Of a stretch of DNA of 64,000 bases, positions 53,671 through 64,000 are shown piece after piece. This DNA is from Juglans regia (taxonomy: Eukaryota; Streptophyta; Magnoliopsida; Fagales; Juglandaceae): positions 28,843,370 through 28,907,369 of the forward strand of contig NC_049904.1 of assembly GCF_001411555.2 (NCBI RefSeq), in the 5' to 3' direction. Within the stretch, counting starts at the first letter, position 1, and each line of letters starts with the position of its first letter. The notes under the pieces were generated by a model. The model was given only the letters and a program-made list of their open reading frames with translations, ran no database searches and had not been told where the DNA came from. The translations under genes and the position numbers were made by a program.

Positions 53671-56600
53671 TAGGGGTTCGAATTGAACCCCTAAATAAAT
53701 TCGTTGAACTTACTTGTATGATGGGTTTCAATCCCTAATTTATGTTACAAGAAACCCCAAATTAGGGGCTCATTATGAAACCCCTAACTTATTTTTATTT
53801 GGATTTCAAAATTGAAATCCCAAATAATTTTGGGATTTCAATTTTGAAACCACAGTGTGACCAATCTATTTTGGGGTTTCAATTTTGAAAGTTTCAGTTC
53901 AATAATTTTGAATCTTTGATTTATATGATTTTAATTCTTATATGATTTTTGAATCATTTGTGAGTTTGTGACTCCATGGGTAGTGGGTCAACTTTGAATA
54001 CTAGCACTAGTGTTAGCTCCCTTACTCCTACGCCAACTCTACTCCTACACCCATGGGCTCACCAAAGAAAAAACTTGTTTCCATTGTGTGGAAACATTTC
54101 ACCAAGTTAAATGATGGTGACCCCAATGACCCATAAGTCAAGTTTAACCATTGTGGTAAGGTATATGGATGTCACTATAACGACATGTTACATCCTAATT
54201 TAAGGTGTGTTTAGAAGAACAATGCAAGAAAAAGCCAATAAGACATTTTTTAGTTGAAAAGAGTCAATCAAGATTGAAGATTGGACTTAAAAAAAGATGG
54301 TAGATAGTAGTGATGGAACGTTGAAAGGGTTTACCAAGTAGAGAAATGCTACATCATCCACACACCACACACCAACATGTGATTTGTCATTTTTGTCAAT
54401 CTATTTAAATACACATATTTATACATCAATATGCGTGTGTTTAAGTAGAAGGGCAAAAATGACAAATCACATATTGGTGTGTGGTGTGAAGATGATGTAT
54501 AAAATTTTTCTTACCGAGTATGGTCCGGAGGGTTGTAGGAGTCATTTAACTTGTATGATTGTAATAGAGGAGCTATCATTTTGGTTTGTAGAGGGTGAAG
54601 GGTTCCAAGCATATTCTAACTTATTGGAACTTAGGTTTAACATTCATTCTCGCCACACAATAGTGAATGATATTATTAAACTATATGGTATACGTAAAGA
54701 TTTATTGAGAAACCAATTGAAGGGACAAATAAGTTGTCTCACCATTGATATATGAACATCAGTCTAAAACTTAAATTGTCTTTGATTGCCCATTTTATAG
54801 ATTGTGATTGGCAATTAAATAAAAATATTCTCAAATTTTGTTTAATTGTTTATCACAAAGGCGTTGGAGGCCGCAATAAAGGAGTGAGGGTTGGAGTGGG
54901 TTGTGACAATAACGGTTGACAATGTCTAGTCTCACAATATCGCACTTAAATATATTAAGAATAAGGTTAGAGAGGACAATAAGTCAATATTGGATTGTGA
55001 GTTTTTCCATGTTCAATGTGCTGCATATATCCATAATGTTATTGTGACCAACAATTTGAAAGATGTTCATGAGTCAGTTGCAATAGTAGAAGTGCGGTGA
55101 AGTTTGTGAAATCTTTAAGGGCTAGGTTTAAGAAATTCAAGATGTTTGTTTGTGCTGCGAGTATTGAATGCAAGAAGATGTTGTGTATTGATGTTCCTAC
55201 AAGATGGAACTCAACATTCTTAATGTTAGAGACGACTCATCAGTATAAAAACTCCTTTGACCTCATGGGTGACGAGGACATACAATATGTTTACCACTTT
55301 GATGATGATGGGAGATCGAGGTGGCCCACCGAATATGATTGAGATAATGTGCGGGTTTTTGGAGAATGTTTTTTTTGCTTTTCTATGAGGTGACATGCAT
55401 CATTTTTTTTTTTAATCTTTGTACGTTACAACCAATGAATACCGTTACTAAGTTTGTTAAGTAAAAAAACAATTAGTTGAAATGTACGAGAATGTTGATC
55501 CTACTTTGTGGATTATGGCAATGAGCATGAAGCATAAGTATGAGAAATATTAGGGAGATTTTAGCAGGTTCAACATTTTATTATATGTGCCTATGACTTT
55601 TGACCCGTGGTACAAAATTGATGCCATGGCATTTGGCTTGGAAAGCACTAATAGGAAGGCATGGGAGGATCAAATTGTGGCAAGAGTTAAGGTCACCCTC
55701 AGTAGATTGTATGAAGAGTTTGCCGCATTCAATATTGTTAATATTCCAGTACCTACACCTACCACATTGCCTTATCCTGAAATCGGGATGCCAAAAAAGC
55801 ATAGGTGGGGTGAGAGGTATGGTGAGAACCTTAAACTTCGGAAGACTTAAGATGACCAATCGGACATGGATAGATCCTTGTCAGCAGAGATACACTCATA
55901 TATGACACAGTTTGATATCTTAGCTTGGTGGAAGGTCAATGGCATCAAATATTCCATCCATGGAGAGATAGCCCATAGTATTTTGACTATTTCTATTGTA
56001 GTCTCGGAGTTCGCCTTTAGTATCGGGGGTGTATATTGGTGATTAGCCTAGAAGTGGTAATAACTTTTAATTGATTATTTTGTTTTTGCTTATAATAGAT
56101 CGTGTTATATTTATTTGACAAATTTAATTTCCAATTGAATTGTTGCAGGGACAACTTCGGGAAAGGAGGCTATATCTCAATCTACATCGACCATAAGTTG
56201 ACTTTGATCCACCATTGCCATTGATTTGTTAATACTGTCTCTTAATTATTTGTAATTTTTTATATATGTATGTAATGTTACTAATTCATAATTTCATAAT
56301 TTCATATTCTCATTTTGTTTTTTTTTTCATATTTTATGCCATGTCACTTGCCACTTACATGGAGTAACCATCTCATCTTGCTACAAGCCTTGAAGCCTAT
56401 GTTCATGTTGTTACTTTTGTTTTACTTTTTTAATATGTATTTCAATTCTTGAAACATTGTTATTCATATTCTCATTTTTTTCCTTTTTCAGGTTTTGTAA
56501 TCTCACTTGTCACTTGGAGTAACCATCTCAATGATCTCTCATCTTGCTCCAGCGAGTCAACTACATGCTCATGTTTATAAAATGTTCATGTTGTTACAAC

Positions 56601-57102
56601 TTTTGTAGTTTTGTTTGCTTATTTTAAGATGTATTTCATTCAAATTTGTAATATTTTTATATTAATTTGTAATTGTTTTAGATTAAAGTGTAATATTCTA
56701 TAGTACTTGTAATAACTAAGAATTATTAGTTACAACGTGAACTTAGAACTTAGTTAGTTTATTAGATATCATTTAATTTTATGCTTTATTTATTTAAGTT
56801 TAATTTTAGGTTTTATGTATTTAGTTGTTTTCTAAATTATTTTTGATTAAATTAGGCAAAGAAAAAATGGATTATGGGCTCAAAATGGCCCAAAAACAAG
56901 TTATAGGCCAGTTTTGGCCTAGGAGCAGGTTCTAGCCCATCGACCTCAGATGGACAGGGGGACCAATCTGCCCCTAACAGTCGGACGAGAGGCCCTATCC
57001 ATTGGGACTGGCTTGGGGGCCTAAACCTCTGCACCCTTGTCCAAAGGGTGCGAGGGCAGGACAGGGGCATGCTTCATCCGAGCGGTGCGGGTAGAACCCC
57101 TA
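53671..57102 (+). mobile_element. Decayed hAT transposon with BED-finger transposase remnant
   Basis: Coding fragments in order: BED zinc finger (VSIVWKHFTKLNDGDPNDP, FNHCGKVYGCH at about 54080-54180); central transposase (CLTIDI, then DNV.SHNIALKYIKNKV, LDCEFFHVQCAAYIHN); CIDVPTRWNSTFLMLETTHQ (55185-55245); and the hAT dimerisation region DILAWWKVNGIKYSIHGEIA .. VSEFAFSIGG (55907-56030). Many stops and frameshifts show it is dead. Candidate ends are TAGGGGTTC (53671) and GAACCCCTA (57094-57102), 9-bp inverted; flanking 8-mers do not match, so the ends are provisional. It resembles RICESLEEPER-type genes. Confidence 0.75.
54341..54510. repeat. Hairpin MITE with 10-bp duplication inside the hAT gene (copy 2)
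   Basis: 170 bp. Left arm GAGAAATGCTACATCATCCA, CACACCACACACCAACATGT; right arm ACATATTGGTGTGTGGTGTG, AAGATGATGTATAAAATTTT. Flanked by TTACCAAGTA (54331-54340) and TTACCGAGTA (54511-54520), one mismatch. Removing it restores the reading across the hAT remnant. Copy 1 is at 35300-35458. Confidence 0.78.
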
Positions 57103-57682
57103 CCTCCACCTGGCTATGAGCATCCTCCTCAGAAAGTATATCACATTTGTCGTGCTTCTTATGCTCTCAAGTAAGCTCCTCGTGCGCGGTTTGCCAAATT
57201 CAGTTCTGCGGACTACTGATGTGGGTATGTTTATCATCCTTTTATATGTTGACAACATGATTATCACTATGAATGATATTTCCAACATGATTATCACTAG
57301 GAATGATATTTCTAGGATACAAAATCATCAAATCTTATGTGTCTGGATTTTGAGATGAAGGACTTTGGCATATTCAACTATTTTCTTGGCTTAAGGTTAC
57401 TTCTAGCATAGATGGTTATTAGTTCTGAATCTAAATATGCTTATGATTTGCTTTCTCGAGCTGGTTTGACCTCTTTTGACCAATGTCAAGCTTTTTGCCA
57501 CTAATGGTGAGACTTTTTCTCTGATGTTACCCTCTATAGGTAGATGGTCAGTAGTCTTATTTATCTTACCAACACACGATAAGACATTTCTTATACTGTA
57601 CATTTGGTTAGCCAGTGTATGAGTGTTCCTTGATCTACCCACTATGTTATTGCTCTTTGTATCTTGCGTTACATCAAGGGAA
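57103..57682 (+). mobile_element. Ty1/Copia reverse transcriptase fragment
   Basis: Stop-broken translation follows Copia RT: PPPGYEHPPQKVYHICRA, LLYVDNMIIT (the YVDD box with the second D changed to N), then IQLFSWL, DGQ.SYLSYQ and LALHQGN. Starts and ends abruptly at neighbouring repeats, with no LTRs or gag. A short repeat of the segment ATGATTATCACTA.GAATGAT lies at 57258-57307. Confidence 0.78.
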
Positions 57683-57683
57683 T

Positions 57684-57914
57684 TGTAATACCCAAGCCCA
57701 TTAAACCCAAATCCAAATCCAAGCCCAGGCCTAGGCCCATTGACATTTTTAAAGACAACGTCATGGTCGTGGACGTCGTTGCCGTCGATGCCGTCGATGC
57801 CGATGTCAACATCCCATTTTGGTAGCCGTTGTTCCCGTTATGCATCATCATTTCGATTCTTTTCGTCTCTCCGCTTATCTCTCCTAGTCTAAAATCTTTC
57901 GCTTTGGCATTTTC

Positions 57915-57959
<45 letters not shown>

Positions 57960-58340
57960 CCTGATTCGATAAGGTAGTAACTCTATCATTAAGTAAAATA
58001 AAAAATTACAAAAAAAAATCAAATACAAAAAGAGTAGTAGATGGATAGTAGTAGGGTAGTAACCCTATCATTATTCTTCTATTAATTCTTATCTTCTGAG
58101 TCGGTTTATTTCTTTCTCCCTACAGAGACGAGATTTTAAATTTTGGAGTATATTTATAAGAGTATACTGATGCAACGACTGAATAGACATGAAATGAGAA
58201 ATGAGAAATCTAATCGTTGTTCTCTATAGCTCTATAGTTAAATTTTAAATTTTATAGCCATTAGCTTTCAGCAATATTGGTAAAATAGGGAGAGAAATAC
58301 AAACTGTATTCGTTAAGTTTATAATTTTCTTGCCGTTAAT
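57684..58340. mobile_element. LTR-like segment with long CT microsatellite
   Basis: Begins TGTAATACCCAAGCCC exactly where the Copia frame stops, an LTR-like 5' border. A (CT)n run occupies 57921-57957. The rest is unassigned sequence, including a MITE at 57966-58076. No right border found. Confidence 0.35.
57966..58076 (-). repeat. Partial MITE, same family as 16641-16877
   Basis: Reverse-complemented it opens GAATAATGATAGGGTTACTA, CCCTACTACTATCCAT and continues TTTTGTATTTGATTTTTTTT, TTTACTTAATGAT, matching the first half of the element at 16641. Confidence 0.65.
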
Positions 58341-58349
58341 ATGCTAGGA

Positions 58350-60060
58350 TTAAGCATATGAGTGTGGCAAAAATTGCAAACTTGGAAAGAAAAACAGTTA
58401 TCCCAATGAGTTAAAGAGATTCTACTCAAAGCTGTTGTTTTGTCTATTCTTACTAATTCTATGAGTTGTTTTAAGTTACCTGATTGTTTATGCAAGGAGC
58501 TGAAGGGGATGATAGTACAATTTTGGTGGGGTAGAAAAGAAAATGAAAGGAAAATTCATTGGGTCAGTTGGAGGAAGTTGTGTGATTCTAAGTTCAATGG
58601 TGGGTTGAGATTCAAGGATTTAAAGATGTTTAATATGGCCTATTGGCAAAACAAGGATGAAAAATCTTACAAGAGGAGGATACAATGTTACACAAGTTGC
58701 ATAGTCCAAATGCTTTCCAAATTCAGATTTTTTTTATTCAAAACTGGGGTGCATCCTTCTTATGCTTGGAGGGGAATAGAGAAAGCTAAACACTACCTAC
58801 ACAAAGGATGTCAATGACGAGTTGAAAATGACAAGCAAATTAATATATGGAAAGATTATTGGATCCCAGGCCATAAATCTTGACAGCAGGAACTCAACTT
58901 AGCAGAAGAGGAGGTGAGGCATGAAATTGTTGACTCTCTCATAGATAACAACACAAAGTGGTGGAATGTACAAAAGATTAGAGCTCTATTCAATCCAAAT
59001 ATAGCTTCTGCTATTCTAAAGATCATAATCTACCCTAATGGTAGTGAAGATTGAAAGATATGGGGTCAGGAGAAAGATGGGAGGTTTAGTGTGAAGAGTG
59101 TTTCTAAATTGCTTACAAAGAAAGTAAAAGAGACTGTAGTGGAGAGTTATTTTCATAACCAACATATTTCTCTGTGGAAAGTTTTGTGGAAGTTCAAAGT
59201 TCCCCACAAGGTGAAGATTTTTGCATCGAGGGCCTGTAAAAATTGTCTACCTACTCAATCAAACTTGTTACAAAAATATGTTAATGTTGATTTTACATGT
59301 TTTTGTAAAGAGGAGTAAGAGGATCTATCACATGATCTTGTGTATTGCCCCACTGTTAAAAAGATTTGGAAGAAATATTTGCCAAAACTGCAAGAAAATG
59401 AAGAACAACTTTTGTTCTTAGATCTTGTGTTGTTGCTAAAAGAGAAGGGGACAATGAAAGATTTAGCTCATGCACTATCTTTGTAGAAATATCAAGACCC
59501 GATGTAGTTGGAAACCTCCTCCTCCTGGTTTCTTTAAATTGAATGTTGATGGAGACATGTTTTCCAATCAACATAAGGTAGGGGTGGAGGTGATCCTAAG
59601 AGATGAGGAATGTAAGATTATCTTGGTTGTCAGTAAAGCTGAGCAGGAAGTTGGTGAACCAGAAGCAGTCGAACTATTAGCCATGTTAAGAGGTCTTCAG
59701 TTTTGCATACACATGGGTATATCTTAAATCATTCTTGATAGTGATTTTTTGGTGATGATTAAGAAGCTCCAAGAAGCGACAGTAGGTTCCTACTCAATTT
59801 TACATAATCTGGTGAAAGAAACACAAAGTTTAATGAAGATGTTTAGTGTTTGCAAAATTCAACATGTTCATAGAAAGTGTAATGAGGCAACTTATAGATT
59901 GGCCCGCTATGCTTGGAATGTGGATGATATTGTCATGTGGGGGGCAGTTGTTTCTATGCCAATTTTCCAAGCTGTTTGGGTGAATAAGAACTTGATGTAA
60001 TTCCTCAGTTTTGAATGAAGTGTTTTTCCTATCCAATATATATGTGTGTGCTAGTAATTC
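58350..60060 (+). mobile_element. Decayed LINE: RT tail, zf-RVT and RNase H
   Basis: Translation fragments in order: ILTNSMSCFKLPDCLCKEL, VQFWWGRKENERKIHWVSW, FNGGLRFKDLKMFNMA (downstream of RT, 58440-58650); LWKVLWKFKVPHKVKIFASR, PTQSNLLQKYVNV (zf-RVT, 59170-59290); PPPGFFKLNVDGDMFSNQ, EVILRDEECKIIL, EPEAVELLAMLRGL, a stop, IILDSDFLVMIKKLQEA, VHRKCNEATYRLARYAW (RNase H, 59510-59930). The D..E..D pattern of RNase H is visible. Stops at several points; no endonuclease half and no poly-A tail. Confidence 0.82.
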
Positions 60061-60656
60061 TACTGAGCAAAGAATCCTCTTTGGGGCCCAGAGTTTGGAT
60101 GAAGACATTTGCTTAGGTTTTCTTGAGCTTCCAATCCCAATTCTCAGACCAATTCTGTGGGAGAAGTGGGATTGGATCCCTTTATTTATGATTGACTGTA
60201 ATGATTAAAGAGTTGATACTGCCAAATACTACTTATGACTAAAATTATTCCAAATAATAATATTACCTGATTATTATCTTTCATGTTTTATTTTATTTTT
60301 AATGGAAAATTTTTTAATTAGTCTTTGAGGTTTGCCTTTAAAACAAAATGATTCCCGTGGTAGAAATATTAATATATATATATATTTGTTTTAAATGACA
60401 TTCTTCATGGTTTGAGTTAGTGGATGGGCCGCCCTATGTATTGGACTAACAGTAACACTGAAAAGAGGTGGGAAACCATCACTAATTGAACTCTATACCC
60501 ACTGCCCAACATTAATTGTATATGAAGTATGAACCAAACCGTTATCAATTAATTGTGAGAACAATGTTAAAATGTTCCCTAGCAAAGGTTGTCAATTAAT
60601 TTTGACCCATTTTGTGACTCGAGGAGTGAGATAGAAAGTTTACTCGATATTCTTAC
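60061..60656. other. Intergenic DNA, no gene seen
   Basis: Mixed then AT-rich, with a short TA run at 60371-60384. Nothing recognised. Confidence 0.45.
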
Positions 60657-63600
60657 TGTAACGCCTCGATTTCGGAGGTCCAGAAAGTTAGCTTCTGTCA
60701 CCTGATAATCACTTCAACAATACTAATATACTTTCCAAATCCAAATATATAATTCCAAAGGCTCCAAATCAAACATAAATACCTCTAATTTAATTAACCA
60801 CACATATTCATATATTATATTCTCAATACAATAAATCAGATAAAATAAATCAACTGCCCCTCATATCCCAACTAACAAAAAATAAAATGAAACATAGTTT
60901 ACATAAGTCTCCATAAACCATCTAAACATACTGAAGTCTATCTATTAAATAAAATAAATCACCCAATAGCAATAGTATCCTGAGATACTCAACTACTATG
61001 CTTAGCTAATCTTGCCCATGCACTCTATTACTGATCCTCAACTGAACCATCAAAATCATTTGATATATTGTGAAGATAGATGAGTGAGTTATCAACAACT
61101 CAATAAGCAGAGAACATATACTAGTATGTAAATATGAGCATTAAAAATGTTTAGAATGCGGAACAAAATATTTATTTTCAGAATATAGAATCAAAACATG
61201 TTACAAAATATTAGAGCGAATCTTTCAAGAAACATTCTTATTCTAAAAAAGAAAATCTTTGGCATAACAAAATCTGAAACATCATCTTTATATCATATAA
61301 GAGAATCACAACAAGACATGTACCATGTTTAATCTCTGTCATAGGGTTATAAACCATCATTATACCTAAGGTAGGGCCGTATACCATGTTTTAACCTTGT
61401 GGTGGGATTATAAACCATCATTATACTCGTGGCAGGACCGTATGCCACTATTATACCCGTGGTGGGGTCGTATACCACTATTATACTCGTGACAGGGCTG
61501 TATACCACTATTATATCCGTGGCAGGGGCGTATACCACTATTATACCCGTGGTAGGGTTATATACCATGTTTAACCCCTTGGTAGGGTTATAAACCACCA
61601 TTATACCCGTGATAGGGCTGTATACCACTATTATACCTGTGACAGGGCCTTAACGGAAACATAATAAAAACAACATCGGAACTAGATTATAATCAGATAC
61701 AAAATCAGAAAATTTATGCCATGATTTTCATATGACACATTGTATCAGAACAAAGTACTGTATGGCTTTAGAACATTTCAGATATTCAAAATAACAGAAT
61801 CAAAGTATTTTCATTTAATCAAAACAAACTTTTTAGATCACATATTTGCTTTTTTTTTTTTGCAAAATTCAGAAACAAAACGTAACAAAATAAGCTCATG
61901 TCTACATCAGTTATGACAAAAAATACCTCATTCTCATACAGATTTTATGCGTATGCAGAACACATATTTGAGGTTATTTTCATGTTTCTTTTTAAAAAAA
62001 CATGCATATTTTCTAACTCAAACTCTGTCATTTTCTTTTATGTAAAGTCTAGTATAGGAATCCCGCTTGCCTGTACTTTTTATCTTCTCTAAATTTTTTA
62101 CAATAGTGCCGAATGAAATCAATCGTCACCTATAAGATAGACATATAACTTACTTAAATCTCTAATTAAATACACATTTTGATATTTAAGCTTAAAATAC
62201 TAATAACCTATTTTTTTATAAAAAATCTAAAATTCTCGTAATTCTAAAATAACATCACTTCCTAATTTCATCGATATCCACTAACTATTCACTTAACATA
62301 ATTCCAACTCAGGTTTGTTTAAAAATCAAACCCAAACAGGCCAAACCCACATAACTATTGGTGTTTTGTAACAATTACAAATCGACTCAATATCTGACCA
62401 AAACCCACTTGAAACAATTAAAACAATATGCCATGACTTCCAACAAAAGGGCAAAGATGTGATTATAAAAAAAAATCTAGGATCTTTCTTTATGAGATAT
62501 ACACGTGATACTAAGGGCATTTAGGTAATTATGTAATATAAGTGTAGAACGCAACGGCTACAACTTGGAGAAAATAAACTTTGAATCAGGAACTACACTT
62601 GGTGAGGGAGGGACTGTGCGAGATACTCATCGAGAGAGCAGCTACGAAGTGGCGGCGAGGTGGCTGAGGCAACAACTGTGCATTGTGAAAGTGAAAGAGA
62701 AAGTGATGAGAGAAAGAGAGAGAACGTCGTAGTTACGGACTGGGGTGCTAGGTGTCAACCAAGGCAGCGTTCGAAGGTGGAGGCTTGTCCTCCAGCATCT
62801 TCTGTTGGTAGTGAAGTCATGGCCTTAACAGTGGTTGAACAGTTGTGGTGGATGAGATGTCTGTTTAGAAGGGTTGTGGATGGCTTTGGGATGCTCTATT
62901 TTTGTGTGGTGAAACAGAGGAGTGTTGGGGGTGTAGGTCGTGAGTGGCGGCTTGCGGGTTGGTGTTGGGTAGTACTGGGGTGGCGTGGGTCTAGGGTGGT
63001 GTAAGGCAGAGGTAGCGGTGCAACCGGGCCTGAGTTTGGACATGGGTGACGACTAGGTAGAGGGGTTCGAGTAGTTTTTCGACGTGCTTGGCTCTCGGTA
63101 ATGGTGGTTTGCAGGTTGGGTTGTTTCCATGGTGAAGATGAGGGCTACAGTTGCTTCCTGGATGTGGGCTGACCAGGTGCTGCGGCATGGCCTACATGGG
63201 GTTGGGGAGCAACCGTGGCTGTGTTGGACAAAGGGGCATGCAACGCTGAGTTAGTTGTGTGTGGAGGCATAGGAATGAAATGTGCGGATGGAGGTGGTGG
63301 TGCGTACAGTGCAGTAGGGTCTAGAGGAAGAAGATGAAAGTTTGTCGTGTGATTCTGTGGTTGGGAGGAAGGGTGAGTGTGCATGAACGTGTATAATGTG
63401 TATAAATATGGTGCTGCCGTGAACCCTAGTGGGAGGAAAACGTGCATGGTGTCGAGACGTGCCTGGATTCTGGACCTGGTTCATGGGCTTGGGTTTTGGG
63501 TCACTTTAGAAATTTTTGGGCTCACGTTTTGGGTGGTGTAAAGACTTAATGAATGGGTTGGGCAAAGTAGCATAATCCAAATAATCTCTTTAGGTTAACA

Positions 63601-63894
63601 GTATTTTGATGAGTTGAGTATTTAACCAACACTAATGGGCCTCGAGTCACTTCTAAAATAACCCACTTGTCTCATAAAGTTCCCGGGTCAATTCTCACGT
63701 GGCCCATTAGAAGATTTTAATTTAATTGTTAAGCTCAATAAAATCTATGCTTTGCCAAAATAAATTTTGTACTTGTAACCTACTCTAAAATTAATTGTTA
63801 AAACTCAAATGGGTTTTTCATACATATTAACCCAAAAGAAAAATCTTATAGCACTCATGCTTGGCTTGGGCTTGTGTTGGATTTGGGTGTTACA
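60657..63894. mobile_element. Putative 3.2-kb LTR (solo or 5' LTR of an element leaving the window)
   Basis: Begins TGTAACGCCTCGATTTCGG and ends GATTTGGGTGTTACA; TGTAAC..GTTACA is a 6-bp inverted terminal pair with TG..CA ends, usual for plant LTRs. It contains the 30-bp minisatellite, a GA-rich patch (62640-62730) and a GT/GG-rich stretch (62850-63480). No protein domain. The flanking 5-mers CTTAC and TGTGC do not match, and no primer-binding site follows, so a boundary may be wrong. Confidence 0.4.
61320..61650. repeat. 30-bp minisatellite, 11 copies
   Basis: Unit TATACCACTATTATACCCGT GGTAGGGTCG. Units at 61411, 61441, 61471, 61501, 61531, 61561, 61591 and 61621 keep exact 30-bp spacing; earlier units are slightly offset. 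Because 30 is a multiple of three, one minus-strand frame stays open for 93 codons as a repeated ten-residue pattern (VVYNPTTGII-like). This is more likely a consequence of the period than a gene. Confidence 0.92.
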
Positions 63895-64000
63895 TGTGCA
63901 ACATGTACTCGAGTGAAGCTTAAGTAGAAAGTTCTCGCACGACATGTCGCTTGAGCGAACATCAAACAGAAAATTTGTTCAAACGAATAATGCGATAATT
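63895..64000. other. CTCGAG/GAGCG-motif sequence at window edge
   Basis: Contains TACTCGAGTGAAGC and CGCTTGAGCGAACATC, similar in style to 52370-52530. Probably retrotransposon DNA continuing outside the window. Confidence 0.3.

Noticed and set aside
57669..58028. 119-codon minus-strand frame rich in Arg-Glu and Gly-Leu repeats
   Set aside because: It is the translation of the CT microsatellite and neighbouring simple sequence.
61347..61628. 93-codon minus-strand frame with ten-residue repeats as a repeat-protein gene
   Set aside because: It is fully explained by a 30-bp minisatellite, a multiple of three; there is no start context or flanking coding sequence.

Overview
The window is nuclear DNA of a flowering plant. 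It has AT-rich intergenic sequence, spliced genes with GT..AG introns, and many plant transposons. It most likely comes from a woody eudicot. The abundant short repeats that open TTTGGATGTTAA and carry GAGATGAG near their ends suggest a Fagales-type tree such as walnut or hickory, but that placement is from memory and weak. Two 100-N runs (14318-14417 and 20352-20451) are scaffold gaps.

Host genes. Three spliced protein genes, all on the + strand, are well supported. (1) The 3' end of a FAR1/FHY3-related transcription factor gene (18-1263) ends in a run of five consecutive 69-base, phase-0 exons. (2) A complete 12-exon gene (6116-13705, 612 residues) encodes the plastid-type bifunctional purine biosynthesis enzyme PurH (AICAR transformylase / IMP cyclohydrolase). 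(3) A complete 4-exon PLATZ zinc-finger gene (37815-40478, 261 residues) has GA-rich 5' sequence. A decayed PORR-domain gene fragment lies at 2410-2760 (-). The genes are not functionally linked and are separated by transposon-rich DNA.

Mobile DNA, left to right. 1.7-6 kb: several short fold-back elements (MITEs), one with a clean 9-bp target duplication. PurH introns: two LINE 3' fragments and a 78-bp tRNA-Asn-derived retroposon with a perfect 19-bp duplication. 15.5-19.2 kb: a decayed CACTA element (-) that itself carries a MITE and LTR-like and GC-rich inserts. 20.3-20.6 kb: LINE remnant. 22.1-23.2 kb: a complete non-autonomous hAT element with perfect 12-bp ends, an 8-bp duplication and GAGCTCG-rich subterminal arrays. 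26.2-27.3 kb: candidate Helitron. 27.36-33.26 kb: a structurally complete, very young Ty3/gypsy chromovirus (-) with 687-bp LTRs differing at one base, a 5-bp duplication and a 1428-residue open polyprotein. 41.0-41.9 kb: an 859-bp retroposed sequence of unknown origin. 43-51.6 kb: clusters and nests of MITEs. 53.7-60.1 kb: head-to-tail relics of a hAT transposase gene (with its own MITE), a Copia RT fragment, an LTR-like piece and a LINE with RNase H. 60.66-63.89 kb: a putative 3.2-kb LTR containing an eleven-copy 30-bp minisatellite.

No CRISPR array, rRNA gene or functional tRNA gene was seen. The most distinctive items are the young chromovirus with a displaced gag start, the FAR1-family exon array, the tRNA-Asn retroposon, the hAT element with subterminal arrays, and the unidentified retroposon at 41 kb. 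Exon boundaries were placed by eye from splice signals, frame continuity and family resemblance.
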